DNA of 64,000 nucleotides. Source: Opitutia bacterium (GTDB lineage: Bacteria; Verrucomicrobiota; Verrucomicrobiia; Opitutales; UBA953). A model generated the notes under the pieces. The model searched no databases. It saw only the letters and a program-made list of their open reading frames with translations, and was not told the DNA's origin. Below are positions 53,167 to 62,454 of this stretch, piece by piece. The DNA lies in NCBI GenBank assembly GCA_947378845.1, contig CANCLQ010000002.1, forward strand, positions 80,696-144,695. The letters run 5' to 3'. The first letter of the stretch is position 1; each line of letters begins with the position of its first letter. The position numbers were made by a program, and so were the translations under genes.

Positions 53167-53687
53167 AGACCCCTAGTGAAAAATCGAACGGAAAGCCCGT
53201 AAATCGGAAGCTTTACGCCCCGCTGGCCGCCCACGAGGTGGAATTGGCCCAATTTTTCGTTAGAATGGCCAATATTTTAGGGATTCAGCGCTCAGTAGCC
53301 GAGATCTACTCGCTGCTTTATGCTTCCCCGAAACCGATGGAATTTGACCAGATTCAAGGAAGGCTGGAAATGAGTAAAGGCTCTGTCAGTCAAGGACTTA
53401 AGTTCTTACGTGACCATGGGATGATACTGGCAATAAAAGAGAAGGGAACCAAGCGGGAGCGCTGGGAGCCGACCCCATCATTGGCTGGTTCTTTGGTAAA
53501 CATCCTGCGCAGCCAGGTGCTGCCCAGCCTAGAGAAATCCAAGCCCACCCTGCAGAACGTACTCGATTTTGCCACCGCACGCGCGGCTGCCCCCGAAGTG
53601 ATCGAGCGCATCGCCCGATTGCAGCGCTGGAACTCAAGAGCCGTTGAGCTCTCCGCCTTGCTGCTGCCGCCACCGGCCGACGAATAA
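53163..53687 (+). CDS. GbsR/MarR-type transcriptional regulator
   Basis: A 174-residue winged-helix regulator. The segment MANILGIQRSVAEIYSLLYASPKPMEFDQIQGRLEMSKGSVSQGLKFLRDHGMI carries the HTH with recognition helix SKGSVSQGLKFLRD; the following IKEKGTKRERWEP is the wing. This order matches the GbsR subgroup of MarR-like proteins. The C-terminal part is helical and probably mediates dimerisation. It lies 133 bases upstream of a polysaccharide locus that it may control; a hairpin separates them. The start lies inside an inverted repeat. Confidence 0.85.
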   Translation: MKTPSEKSNGKPVNRKLYAPLAAHEVELAQFFVRMANILGIQRSVAEIYSLLYASPKPMEFDQIQGRLEMSKGSVSQGLKFLRDHGMILAIKEKGTKRERWEPTPSLAGSLVNILRSQVLPSLEKSKPTLQNVLDFATARAAAPEVIERIARLQRWNSRAVELSALLLPPPADE

Positions 53688-53695
53688 AATTTTCG

Positions 53696-53715
53696 CCCGC
53701 ATCCCTCGATGCGGG
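53696..53715 (+). terminator. Terminator-like hairpin after the GbsR-like gene
   Basis: CCCGCATC (53696-53703) and GATGCGGG (53708-53715) form a perfect eight-base stem with a CCTC loop, eight bases past the stop codon. A T-run lies before, not after, the hairpin, so it is not a classical intrinsic terminator in the plus direction. It separates the regulator from the polysaccharide locus that begins at 53821. Confidence 0.45.
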
Positions 53716-53820
53716 TCCGACAGTCTACTTACACTATACGCGCCGAAACCCCCGGCACGAGCGGTAGCCTGTGCGAGTTCACCGTTTTCATCTCACAATA
53801 ATTTAATTACTAAAATTAAC

Positions 53821-54264
53821 ATGCGCATCGCAATCACCAGCGGCTACTTCGATCCTATGCATCGAGGCCATCTCGAGTTGCTACAACTTTCGCGCGCACA
53901 AGGTGACGTGCTCTGGGTTATCGTGAATACCGACGCACAAGCAGCTCTCAAGAAGGGCAAAGCGTTTATTGATCAAGACACTCGACTCGCCGTTACAGCC
54001 GCCTTGCGCGTTGTGGATCGTGCGGTGCTCGCTATCGACACCGACGGCTCAGTTTGTGCGACGCTCGATAAATTAATTGCCGAAGCTAAAGCCCTCGGCT
54101 GCGAAGCAGTCTTTTGCAAAGGCGGAGATCGTAATTCCGGAAACATACCCGAGATGACTGTTCTCAAGAAACACGGAGCGATGCTCATCGAAGGGCTGGG
54201 TGCAAAAATCGACAGCAGTTCGCGCATCATCGCCGAAGCTAAAAACAATTCTACAAAATCCTAA
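53821..54264 (+). CDS. Cytidylyltransferase-like nucleotidyltransferase
   Basis: A 147-residue protein of the HxGH nucleotidyltransferase superfamily: [25 protein letters not shown] at the N-terminus gives the H-x-G-H active site, followed by [20 protein letters not shown] and [13 protein letters not shown], and the C-terminal SSSRII that resembles the ISTT/S-x-S motif. Such enzymes transfer CMP or AMP to a phosphosugar or phosphoalcohol (RfaE C-terminal domain, TagD). It leads the polysaccharide operon and overlaps gmd by one base (TAATG). The exact substrate is uncertain. Confidence 0.85.
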   Translation: MRIAITSGYFDPMHRGHLELLQLSRAQGDVLWVIVNTDAQAALKKGKAFIDQDTRLAVTAALRVVDRAVLAIDTDGSVCATLDKLIAEAKALGCEAVFCKGGDRNSGNIPEMTVLKKHGAMLIEGLGAKIDSSSRIIAEAKNNSTKS

Positions 54265-55325
54265 TGAAAAAACGTGCACTGATTACCGGTATCACCGGAC
54301 AAGACGGATCCTACCTCGCTGAGTTCTTGCTCGAAAAGGGCTACGAGGTTCACGGCATCATTCGTCGCTCATCGAGTTTTAACACCGAGCGCATCGAGCA
54401 CCTCTACATGGAGGACCTGGTTCGCGATATTCACCACAAGAAGATTCAACTTCATTACGGCGATTTAACCGACAGCACGAATCTCATTCGCATCATTGGA
54501 GAAGTTCAGCCTGACGAAATTTATAATCTTGGTGCGATGTCGCACGTGAAAGTTTCTTTCGAGGTTCCTGAATACACGGCAGACACCGATGGCGTGGGCA
54601 CGCTCCGTTTGCTGGAGGCGATTCGCATTCTCAAACTCGAGAAGAAGGTCCGCATTTATCAGGCATCCACTTCCGAACTTTACGGCAAAGTGATGGAGGT
54701 TCCCCAATCTGAAACCACTCCATTCTATCCACGCAGCCCGTATGGCGTCGCCAAGATCTACGCCTTCTGGATTACACGCAATTACCGCGAAGCGTACGGC
54801 ATGTTCGCAAGTAACGGCATTTTATTTAATCACGAATCCGAACGTCGCGGCGAAACCTTTGTGACGCGCAAAATCAGCTTGGCCGTCGCTAATATTGTTC
54901 TCGGTCGCCAGGATTGTCTCTACCTCGGCAATCTTTCCGCTCAGCGCGATTGGGGTTACGCCCCCGACTTCGTGCAATGCATGTGGTTGATTCTGCAACA
55001 CCATCAGCCTGATGATTTCGTTATCGCTACCGGCAAAATGTACACGGTGCGCGAATTTTGTACGCACGCCTTCCAGCGCGCAGGCATTGAATTAGAGTGG
55101 AAGGGCAAAGGCGTGGACGAAAAAGGTATCGATAAGAAAACTGGTCGTACGCTCGTCGCCGTTGATCCTCGTTACTTCCGCCCTACTGAAGTTGAACAGC
55201 TTCTCGGTAATCCTGCTAAGGCAATCCGCGAACTTAAGTGGAACCCTCAACAAACTTCTTTTGAACAACTAGTGCACCGCATGGTTGATAGTGATATTAA
55301 AGCGCTCACGCACAAGTACCGCTAA
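54264..55325 (+). CDS. gmd: GDP-mannose 4,6-dehydratase
   Basis: Converts GDP-mannose to GDP-4-keto-6-deoxymannose, the first step to GDP-L-fucose. The 353-residue protein shows [151 protein letters not shown]. The catalytic YGVAK is present. It starts at the stop of the nucleotidyltransferase gene, and fcl follows with no gap. Confidence 0.97.
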   Translation: MKKRALITGITGQDGSYLAEFLLEKGYEVHGIIRRSSSFNTERIEHLYMEDLVRDIHHKKIQLHYGDLTDSTNLIRIIGEVQPDEIYNLGAMSHVKVSFEVPEYTADTDGVGTLRLLEAIRILKLEKKVRIYQASTSELYGKVMEVPQSETTPFYPRSPYGVAKIYAFWITRNYREAYGMFASNGILFNHESERRGETFVTRKISLAVANIVLGRQDCLYLGNLSAQRDWGYAPDFVQCMWLILQHHQPDDFVIATGKMYTVREFCTHAFQRAGIELEWKGKGVDEKGIDKKTGRTLVAVDPRYFRPTEVEQLLGNPAKAIRELKWNPQQTSFEQLVHRMVDSDIKALTHKYR

Positions 55326-56270
55326 ATGGACCGCGCTGCAAAAATTTATGTAGCTGGTCACCGCGGCATGGTGGGCTCGGCACTGGTTCGTGCGCTCAAG
55401 GCCGCGGGTCACACGCAAATCATCGGTCGTAGCTCTAAGGAACTCGACCTACGCGATTCGCGTGCCGTTCAAGCATTCTTCGCCGCCGAGCAACCAACCT
55501 ATGTCATCATGGCCGCGGCTCGCGTGGGAGGCATTTATTATAACTCAACCGCGCCGTACGACTTCCTTTACGATAATTTAATTATGTCGGCCAACGTGAT
55601 TGAGGCCGCGCGTCAAAACAAGACGCGAAAATTACTTTTTCTTGGCTCCAGTTGTATCTATCCGAAGCTCGCGGAGCAGCCAATTAAAGAGTCGGCCCTA
55701 CTCACGGGTTCGCTCGAGGTGACTAATGAAGCTTACGCCATTGCGAAAATTTCTGGTATCAAACTTTGCACGCATGCTCGTCAGCAATACGGATGCGACT
55801 TCATCAGCGCGATGCCGAGCAACCTTTACGGACCAGAAGATAATTTTGCGCTAGAAAACTCCCACGTGCTTCCGGCGATGATTCGCAAAATGCACGAAGC
55901 GAAATTGCGCGGTGATGAAACATTGACGCTTTGGGGTACCGGCAAGCCGCTTCGTGAGTTTCTTCACGTTGATGATTTAGCCGACGCCAGCTTAATGCTG
56001 ATGGATAAATATTCTGAAGCCGGACACATTAATGTCGGTTCAGGCGACGAACTCACAATTCGTGATCTCGCTGAAATGGTTGCGAAGGTTGTCGGCTTCA
56101 AGGGCACGCTTAAATTTGATTCTTCGAAGCCCGATGGAACGCCTCGTAAGATAATGGATAACTCCCGTATCGCCGCCCTCGGCTGGAAGCGAAAAATTTC
56201 CCTCCATGATGGTGTAGCCGGCGTCTATGCTTGGTATCTCAAAAATTTAGAAACCGCCCGTAAGGGCTAA
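55326..56270 (+). CDS. fcl: GDP-L-fucose synthase
   Basis: Epimerase/reductase that finishes GDP-L-fucose. The 314-residue protein has IYVAGHRGMVGSALVRAL, VIMAAARVGGIYYNSTAPYDFLYDNLIMSANVIEAAR, LLFLGSSCIYPKLAEQPIKESALLTG, the catalytic YAIAK in NEAYAIAKISGIKLC, MPSNLYGPEDNF, and LWGTGKPLREFLHVDDLADA. It directly follows gmd (start immediately after its stop), completing the GDP-fucose pathway. Confidence 0.97.
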   Translation: MDRAAKIYVAGHRGMVGSALVRALKAAGHTQIIGRSSKELDLRDSRAVQAFFAAEQPTYVIMAAARVGGIYYNSTAPYDFLYDNLIMSANVIEAARQNKTRKLLFLGSSCIYPKLAEQPIKESALLTGSLEVTNEAYAIAKISGIKLCTHARQQYGCDFISAMPSNLYGPEDNFALENSHVLPAMIRKMHEAKLRGDETLTLWGTGKPLREFLHVDDLADASLMLMDKYSEAGHINVGSGDELTIRDLAEMVAKVVGFKGTLKFDSSKPDGTPRKIMDNSRIAALGWKRKISLHDGVAGVYAWYLKNLETARKG

Positions 56271-56333
56271 ATAGTCCGGGCGCTTTTTCGCTCGTGCCCA
56301 CGTGACACCATAACCCTCGTCCCTGTAATTTTC

Positions 56334-57065
56334 ATGTCCACTCTTTGTATCCCAGCTCGTCTTGGTTCAACGCGTCTCCCGCGCAAGGTCCTGCTTGATC
56401 TTGGCGGCAAGCCCGTCGTGCAGCACGTTTGGGAGCGTGCCAAAAAAGTAAAGCAAGCGACGCGCGTTGTTATCTTAACTGACGCCGAGGAAGTTGCTAA
56501 AGTTGCACGCTGTTTTGGAGCCGAGGTGATTATGACTTCGCCAGACTGTCCGTCGGGCACTGCTCGAATTGCGAGCGTTCTAGATCAGCTCCCTGGCGAG
56601 TTCTTCTTAAACGTGCAGGGCGATGAGCCATTTATTGAGCCCGACTTACTTGATCAACTCATCACGCGCTGGAAAGAAACTAAGTGTCGACTGGTAACAG
56701 CAGTTTCAAAAATCACGAAGACTGAGCGCCTGCAAGCATCGAGCGTCGTGAAGGTCGTGCGTGCAGAAAACGGAGAAGCTATTTACTTCTCGCGCAGCCC
56801 GATTCCCTTTTTGCGCGGGGTTGAAATTACTGATTGGGTAAAACAAAAAGACTATTGGTCGCACATCGGAGTCTACGGCTATGATCGCGCAACTTTAGCC
56901 GGATACGCCAGGCTTGCACCAACAGAACTTGAAGCCACTGAATCACTCGAACAGCTACGCTTCCTTGCACACGGCATAACTTTTCAAACGGTAATCACAA
57001 ACTATCATCCTGTCGCAATCGACACCGCTGAAGATTTAGAAGCCGCCAGACTTTTAACTAAATAA
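56334..57065 (+). CDS. kdsB: 3-deoxy-manno-octulosonate cytidylyltransferase
   Basis: Activates Kdo as CMP-Kdo for lipopolysaccharide. The 243-residue protein has the nucleotide-binding LCIPARLGSTRLPRKVLLDLGGKPVVQHVWERA, ILTDAEEVA, MTSPDCPSGTARIA, the Mg-binding LNVQGDEPFIEP, and YFSRSPIPF. Its final part, SLEQLRFLAHGI and VDTAEDLEAAR (IDTAEDLEA here), is normal. It is followed five bases later by kdsD, so the Kdo branch is genetically linked to the fucose branch. Confidence 0.95.
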   Translation: MSTLCIPARLGSTRLPRKVLLDLGGKPVVQHVWERAKKVKQATRVVILTDAEEVAKVARCFGAEVIMTSPDCPSGTARIASVLDQLPGEFFLNVQGDEPFIEPDLLDQLITRWKETKCRLVTAVSKITKTERLQASSVVKVVRAENGEAIYFSRSPIPFLRGVEITDWVKQKDYWSHIGVYGYDRATLAGYARLAPTELEATESLEQLRFLAHGITFQTVITNYHPVAIDTAEDLEAARLLTK

Positions 57066-57070
57066 ATTTT

Positions 57071-58045
57071 ATGAAAAATCCTATTAAATCCGCCAAAGCG
57101 CTTCTTGCTGCCGAGGCCGCCGCGCTCTCTGAGCTCGCTACTCGTCTCGACGGGACATTTACGAAGGTCGTTGACCTCATTGCCGCCCATTCGGGCAAAG
57201 TGATTCTTTGTGGCGTGGGTAAATCAGGCCTCATCGCACAAAAGATTGCAGCGACTCTCTGCAGCACTGGAACGCCAGCAATTTTTCTGCACGCGGCCGA
57301 TGCGGTTCATGGCGATCTCGGGATACTTCAGTCGGGTGACCCTGTAATCCTAATTTCCCGCTCAGGTGCGACCGCCGAAGCGGTGCGCTTGCTGCCCGTC
57401 TTCCGCAATTTTCAATCACCCATCATCGCTATTGTGGGCAACACACAGTCGGCCCTCGGTACGCAGGCCGACTATGTTCTCGATATTGGAGCACGCCCCG
57501 AAGCCGACCCATTAGGCTTAGTTCCAACAACCAGCGCTTTGCTCACGCTGGCATTGGGCGACGCTTTAGCAGCAGCGCTCATGACGAAGCGAGGCTTCAG
57601 TCAAAGTGACTTTGCACGTTTTCACCCCGCGGGCCAGTTAGGACGTAATTTATCCCTCACCGTTGGCGAAGTTTTTCAACCGCTTGAACGTTGTGCGAAA
57701 GTTTCTCCGGCAGCGAGTCTGCGCGAAACCGTAATTGCTATGACTTCGCATCCGCACGGTGCAGCATGCGTCCTTGATGCTGCAGGTGCATTGGCGGGAT
57801 TAATCACCGACGGTGATCTTCGTCGCGCACTCAGTCGAGGCGTCGACCTTAATACGGCCACGGCAGGCGACTTGATGACACGTCGACCTGTGCAAACACA
57901 CCCAACGGCTTCATTAGCGGAAGCGGCACGCATCATGGAAGACCGCCCTTCACAAATCTCTGTCTTGCCGGTCGTCGACGCATCAAGCAGCCGCTGTCTC
58001 GGCCTTTTACGCATCCACGATATTTATCAGGCCGGCATTGTGTGA
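57071..58045 (+). CDS. kdsD: Arabinose-5-phosphate isomerase
   Basis: Makes D-arabinose 5-phosphate, the first Kdo precursor. The 324-residue protein has an SIS domain (GKVILCGVGKSGLIAQKIAATLCSTGTPAIFLHAADAVHGDLGIL and ILISRSGATAEAV) and a C-terminal CBS pair (about 200-324). The catalytic histidine region FARFHPAGQLGR is present. It follows kdsB closely; an O-antigen-ligase-like gene starts 11 bases after it. Confidence 0.95.
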   Translation: MKNPIKSAKALLAAEAAALSELATRLDGTFTKVVDLIAAHSGKVILCGVGKSGLIAQKIAATLCSTGTPAIFLHAADAVHGDLGILQSGDPVILISRSGATAEAVRLLPVFRNFQSPIIAIVGNTQSALGTQADYVLDIGARPEADPLGLVPTTSALLTLALGDALAAALMTKRGFSQSDFARFHPAGQLGRNLSLTVGEVFQPLERCAKVSPAASLRETVIAMTSHPHGAACVLDAAGALAGLITDGDLRRALSRGVDLNTATAGDLMTRRPVQTHPTASLAEAARIMEDRPSQISVLPVVDASSSRCLGLLRIHDIYQAGIV

Positions 58046-58055
58046 CTTTAGCTGA

Positions 58056-59717
58056 ATGATTCCGTCTAAGCATTTATATTTTAATTCCTCGAAGGCTCGT
58101 CGCCCTCGACTGGCACCGCGTGAGCTAGCAGTAGCCTCCATCGCGAGTCTATTATTAGTCCTCATGCCGTGGGCCTGGGGCGGTGTGGTTCTGTGGTGTG
58201 TCTATTTTACTTTTGGCCTGGCCCTCTCGGCACTCATTGCAGCCATCGGTGATTATAAAACACAAATCACTACGGCCTGCGTTTGGTTTGGAGTATTAAT
58301 TTATCGAGCCTGGAATGTCCCTGCTGATGCCGCAGTTGCCAGCAGCTTCTGGCTCGAGGCGACTGCGTTTCCATTGGCTGCTCTCTTTGGCCAAATCGTT
58401 GCCGCCGCATTGTTGCGCGATGACATTAAATCACGCAGCAGTGCAGAATCATTCCGCGCACTCATTCGAATCCCGATTTTTTGGATTGGGCTCGCGCTCT
58501 TTTCTTATTTTGCAATTCAGGATCTCAACGCTTGGGGGTATATAGTAGAGCGAGATATTTTTTGGCGCATTGGAAAATTAAATCCAATCAAGTGGCTGCC
58601 TAGTGGGCTAAAGGCCCCGTTTGCTTCGGAGGAAATGGATCCAGGCGGCATGAATGCATGGCGCATAATCTTGATTTTAGCTGGGCCGTGGTTGCTGTTT
58701 TGCGCCTTGCGCGTCGGACTACTCCGTCGCCGTGGATATGTATTTCTTGGATGGGTTGCGGTCATCACTGCAGTTGCGATTGCTGGATTTGGTTTCACCA
58801 ATCAGCCAGTTTACGGAGAGAAAGCCATGGGCTTTCCAGTCCCTGCGGGTGCCGCACCGTTCGGACCATTTATTTACCGAAACCACGCCGGCGTGTATTT
58901 TTATTTACAGGCCGCCATCGCCATTGCGCTGGGTTTTTGGCACTTCCGCCGCAGTCGCAATAGCGCCACTCATGGCAGCCCGCATTTGCTGGCGGCTTTT
59001 GTCGCTATACTTTTGGTCACCGCTAGTTTTTTAACCTACAGTGTCGCCGCTTCGGTCTTAGCTTTAACGTTAATAGTTTTTATAACGCCTGTTGCTTACT
59101 TCTTAGGCATGCCTTCTAAAATCGGCGAATACAGTCGTCGTAGTTCATTAACGCTGATTGCAGTTCTGGGTTTGGCCTTCGCAATTTTATTCTCGGCCAA
59201 CTTCAAGAAGTTGGAAGAGAAGGCCACGACTAAGGTTCAGCAGTATAGCAAAGGTGGTTCCGATGGAAGAGCGCCCCTGCGAAGTAGCACATATAAAATG
59301 GCTACAGAGAGCGGCACGGACCGACTATGGATGGGTTGGGGTGCAGGCTCTTACCGTTGGGTGTCGCCCTATTTCCAGTCACAAGAAAAAGAATTAGAGG
59401 ACGCCAAAGGAAAATTAGCGATGCGAGCAACCTACGCTCATTGCGACTGGCTACAGATTTTAGCCGAGTGGGGAATCATCGGTCTGCTCCTTGTTTTATC
59501 TGGCGTCGTATGGTTCTTCGCTTGGTCGGTTAAAACCTTAAGACGCGGACGCCCCGAGTCGATTCCACTCGCGGGGGTATTCCTGCTTTTTCTCTTTAAC
59601 ATGTGGATAGACTTTCCGAGTTGGTTCACGCCGCTGCTATTCTCTCTCGCATTCGTTGCGGCAATGATGATCAGCCTTGTGGATGATTCATTACGTGAAG
59701 GCGATAAGTCTGAATAA
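58056..59717 (+). CDS. O-antigen ligase / Wzy-like membrane protein
   Basis: A 553-residue integral membrane protein with about a dozen hydrophobic segments. It resembles the Wzy_C/O-antigen-ligase family: a large periplasmic loop with FIYRNHAGVYFYLQAAIAIALGFW, and a later conserved block ESGTDRLWMGWGAGSYRWVSPYFQ followed by ATYAHCDWLQILAEWGIIGLL, where H and the GxGxG-like run are typical of this family. It could join O-antigen to lipid A-core or polymerise repeat units. It lies in the middle of the polysaccharide operon, 12 bases before the heparinase-like gene. Confidence 0.85.
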   Translation: MIPSKHLYFNSSKARRPRLAPRELAVASIASLLLVLMPWAWGGVVLWCVYFTFGLALSALIAAIGDYKTQITTACVWFGVLIYRAWNVPADAAVASSFWLEATAFPLAALFGQIVAAALLRDDIKSRSSAESFRALIRIPIFWIGLALFSYFAIQDLNAWGYIVERDIFWRIGKLNPIKWLPSGLKAPFASEEMDPGGMNAWRIILILAGPWLLFCALRVGLLRRRGYVFLGWVAVITAVAIAGFGFTNQPVYGEKAMGFPVPAGAAPFGPFIYRNHAGVYFYLQAAIAIALGFWHFRRSRNSATHGSPHLLAAFVAILLVTASFLTYSVAASVLALTLIVFITPVAYFLGMPSKIGEYSRRSSLTLIAVLGLAFAILFSANFKKLEEKATTKVQQYSKGGSDGRAPLRSSTYKMATESGTDRLWMGWGAGSYRWVSPYFQSQEKELEDAKGKLAMRATYAHCDWLQILAEWGIIGLLLVLSGVVWFFAWSVKTLRRGRPESIPLAGVFLLFLFNMWIDFPSWFTPLLFSLAFVAAMMISLVDDSLREGDKSE

Positions 59718-59728
59718 TTGAGAAAATA

Positions 59729-60922
59729 ATGGCTCTATCGCGATTCACACAATTAGCAGCAAATGCGGCCTTTGGTCTAAAGCGCAGCTTGGGAATCCTT
59801 GAGCGCCAATCTCCAGCTGCTTCTTGGTCATCTGTTGCGCTGGCCGCTAATGCGGAGTCCGAATTTTTACATAAGTGGAAAAGTAAATCACCAAGCCTGC
59901 CCATCGCTCTACTTGACCGGACTTTTTTAGCACCGCACTTAGAGCAATACGCGGTTGCACTAGGGCATTCACCAGAAGCTGAGGCCAAGGCAATCTCATC
60001 GGGCCGATTCCGTACATTAGACAACGAATTCACCAGCCTCGGCGTGCCACCTGAATGGAATCGCGGTCAACAAACGCAGACGTCGGCTCATTGGACTAAG
60101 GTAATTCTTAACTCCGATGCAGAGGCGGTCGCCGCCAGCAGTGCCTCGCAGTTCAATTGGGCATACACTTTGGTCCGTGCATGGCTTCTAACAGGAAGTG
60201 ATACTTACGCAGAATTATTTTGGAATTATTTTGAAGACTGGATTGAGAAAAATCCTCCCAATCGTGGCCCTCAGTGGGTACGCGATGAAGCCATCGCTCA
60301 AAGATTAATCGCAGTTATCTTTGCGGCACAAGTATTGCGGTTTCATTCGGCGACAACCGATGCACGTATTCTAAAAGTAGCACGTTTTGTTTCGGCTTCT
60401 GCAACGCGTCTACACTTAACGCATCATTACATCTGTACGCGTTCCGCTTTAATTGGGCTCACTTCTGCGCTGGCGCTGTTTTCCGCTGGTGCTCTTTGGT
60501 CGCAATTGCCTGAGGCTGACATCTGGCGTTCGCATAGCCTAGAGCACTTAATTAATGAGGGCAAAGAGCTGATCAGCGATGACGGTCGCCTTAATGGCAT
60601 CAATTCAAACTCTGCGGGCCAAGTTTTGGAAATACTTACTTTGACTGAACTCATTCTACGCTGCGAAAACGAAAGAGAAAGTCTGCCTGAGTCATTGCAC
60701 CGAAAAATTCGTGCCCTTGTTGTGCTTGCGGCAAGCCCAGCTTCCGCTGACCGCGCCACGCCCAACTTATTTTCTTTATCGGGCTGTTATAGGGGTGACA
60801 GTCGTCCTGCAATCGCGGCCGCACAGATACTTTTTACTGGAACACATTTTGACGCCGGACCTTGGGACGAAGAAGCACTTCTTCTGGTCGGCCCGTTGTG
60901 TGATTCAGCCGTAATCGTTTAA
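59729..60922 (+). CDS. Heparinase II/III-like toroid protein without the usual catalytic residues
   Basis: A 397-residue soluble protein, all helical in appearance, resembling the N-terminal alpha/alpha toroid of heparinase II/III-family lyases: FNWAYTLVRAWLLTGSDTY, NPPNRGPQWVRDEAIAQRLI, LTHHYICTRSALIGLTSAL and SDDGRLNGINSNSAGQVLEILTL. In catalytic members the third block has an N-N-H pattern and the fourth reads E-x-S-x-x-Y; here these are H-H-Y and N-S-N-S-A-G, so key residues are replaced. The C-terminal beta-sandwich is missing. A binding or scaffold role in polysaccharide assembly is likelier than lyase activity. The similarity is partial. Confidence 0.55.
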   Translation: MALSRFTQLAANAAFGLKRSLGILERQSPAASWSSVALAANAESEFLHKWKSKSPSLPIALLDRTFLAPHLEQYAVALGHSPEAEAKAISSGRFRTLDNEFTSLGVPPEWNRGQQTQTSAHWTKVILNSDAEAVAASSASQFNWAYTLVRAWLLTGSDTYAELFWNYFEDWIEKNPPNRGPQWVRDEAIAQRLIAVIFAAQVLRFHSATTDARILKVARFVSASATRLHLTHHYICTRSALIGLTSALALFSAGALWSQLPEADIWRSHSLEHLINEGKELISDDGRLNGINSNSAGQVLEILTLTELILRCENERESLPESLHRKIRALVVLAASPASADRATPNLFSLSGCYRGDSRPAIAAAQILFTGTHFDAGPWDEEALLLVGPLCDSAVIV

Positions 60923-60927
60923 TTTAA

Positions 60928-62439
60928 ATGTCCGAAGCCGCTCAGCCTGTTAATCAGCCGGGTTCACCTGATTTCTTTGATATTCTCCGCAAGACGGTGA
61001 TGGTCGGCGGCGGAGCATTGGCCAATATGGCCATCGGCCTGGTGCGTAATAAGTTTATCGCTGTTTTACTTGGGCCTGCGGGGATAGCTTTAGCAGGAAT
61101 TTTTACGCAGCTCATTGAGGTAGTAGGCGCCGCATTCAGTCTTGGACTAGGAACGAGCGGCATCCGGCAAATCGCATCTAGTGCGTCGTCAGGCGACGAC
61201 CAACGATTGGCGCGCATCGTTAAAACTTTACGCCGCACTGTTTGGATCACGGGACTTGCGGGTGCTACTTTCTTGGTGCTGACGAGCGGCATCATTTCTC
61301 GAGCAACTTTTGGTGAAGCAGAGTCGCCTAAATATATTATCCCGGTTGCCTGCTTAGGCCTGGCGGTTCTTTTTCGCGCGCTGTTTACTGGTCAAGGTTG
61401 TGTGATTCAAGGCATGCGGCGCGTCGGTGATTACATGCGCATCAGCGTTGGCTCAGCTTTTGTTGGAGTGATTATCGCCATACCTTGTTATTATTGGTTA
61501 GGCATGGCGGGTGTCGCAGTTGCGGTCATTCTTGGTTATGCAGCGACATTAGTTGTCACCTGGTGGTTTTCGCGACGCGTTCCCATTCCCGATGTTCCGT
61601 GTTCGATTGCGGATAGCCGTGCCGAGGCACGACTATTAATTGTTTTCGGTCTGCCGATTATGTTTTCGGGACTAGTTGGTACCTTTAGTCCCTATGTCGA
61701 ACGCGTTATTCTTCTTCGTTACCTCGGGCTTGATGCAGTCGGTCAATACCAGGCGGCCTTTTCGCTCGCTGGTTTTACAGTTACTTTTGTGTTAGCCGCG
61801 ATGTCGGCTGATTATTACCCGAAGCTTGTCGCGCACGTTGATGAGCCCGAGCGTTTTAATCAGGAAATGAATGCACAGTTGCGCGTCGCCTTACTGCTTT
61901 CCATTCCAGCCCTTGTTTGGTTGGCCGTACTTTCGCAGCGAGCGACCTCCATTCTATATTCCTCAGCTTTTTCTCCTTCGGGCGAAGTCTTGCGCATCAT
62001 GATCATCGGTGTGCTGGGTCGCATCTTAGCGGCACCGCTTCGACTGGCCTTGTTAGCAAAAGGTAAGGGCAAAACCATTTTTGCAGTCGAACTAATTTCA
62101 GCTCTCGTTGGGTTTGCCCTGATTAGTTTCTTCGCAGGCCGCCTGGGATTGTTGGGCTGCGGTTGGGCCTTCACCGCGCTGCATTTAGGCTCAGGCGTTG
62201 TATTGGCTCTCGTGCTACCATTCCTTGTTGGCCAATCCGTTTCACTTGCTAACAAATATTTGGTCTTATGGTCGACTGCGATACTTGCAGGACTGTGGGT
62301 GAATCACGCTTTTGTATCGGCCGATTGGTTGCGAGTGACAATTGGCCTAACTCTGGCTGCGTCTGCTAGCTTCATTTGTTTTAATAATCTCTCTCAGCTA
62401 ATGGGTTGGTCCATTTGGAATAAAATTCTTCGAAGATAA
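60928..62439 (+). CDS. Wzx-type polysaccharide flippase
   Basis: A 503-residue membrane protein with about 12-14 transmembrane helices, of the MOP superfamily polysaccharide export group. The N-terminal region MVGGGALANMAIGLVRNKFIAVLLGPAGIALAGIFTQLI is characteristic of lipid-linked oligosaccharide flippases, followed by LGLGTSGIRQIASSASSGDDQRLARIVKTLRR and GLPIMFSGLVGTFSPYVERVILLRYLGLDAVGQYQAAFSLA. It would move undecaprenyl-linked units to the periplasm. It lies six bases after the heparinase-like gene. Confidence 0.92.
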   Translation: MSEAAQPVNQPGSPDFFDILRKTVMVGGGALANMAIGLVRNKFIAVLLGPAGIALAGIFTQLIEVVGAAFSLGLGTSGIRQIASSASSGDDQRLARIVKTLRRTVWITGLAGATFLVLTSGIISRATFGEAESPKYIIPVACLGLAVLFRALFTGQGCVIQGMRRVGDYMRISVGSAFVGVIIAIPCYYWLGMAGVAVAVILGYAATLVVTWWFSRRVPIPDVPCSIADSRAEARLLIVFGLPIMFSGLVGTFSPYVERVILLRYLGLDAVGQYQAAFSLAGFTVTFVLAAMSADYYPKLVAHVDEPERFNQEMNAQLRVALLLSIPALVWLAVLSQRATSILYSSAFSPSGEVLRIMIIGVLGRILAAPLRLALLAKGKGKTIFAVELISALVGFALISFFAGRLGLLGCGWAFTALHLGSGVVLALVLPFLVGQSVSLANKYLVLWSTAILAGLWVNHAFVSADWLRVTIGLTLAASASFICFNNLSQLMGWSIWNKILRR

Positions 62440-62454
62440 TAATCTGAGCAATCG

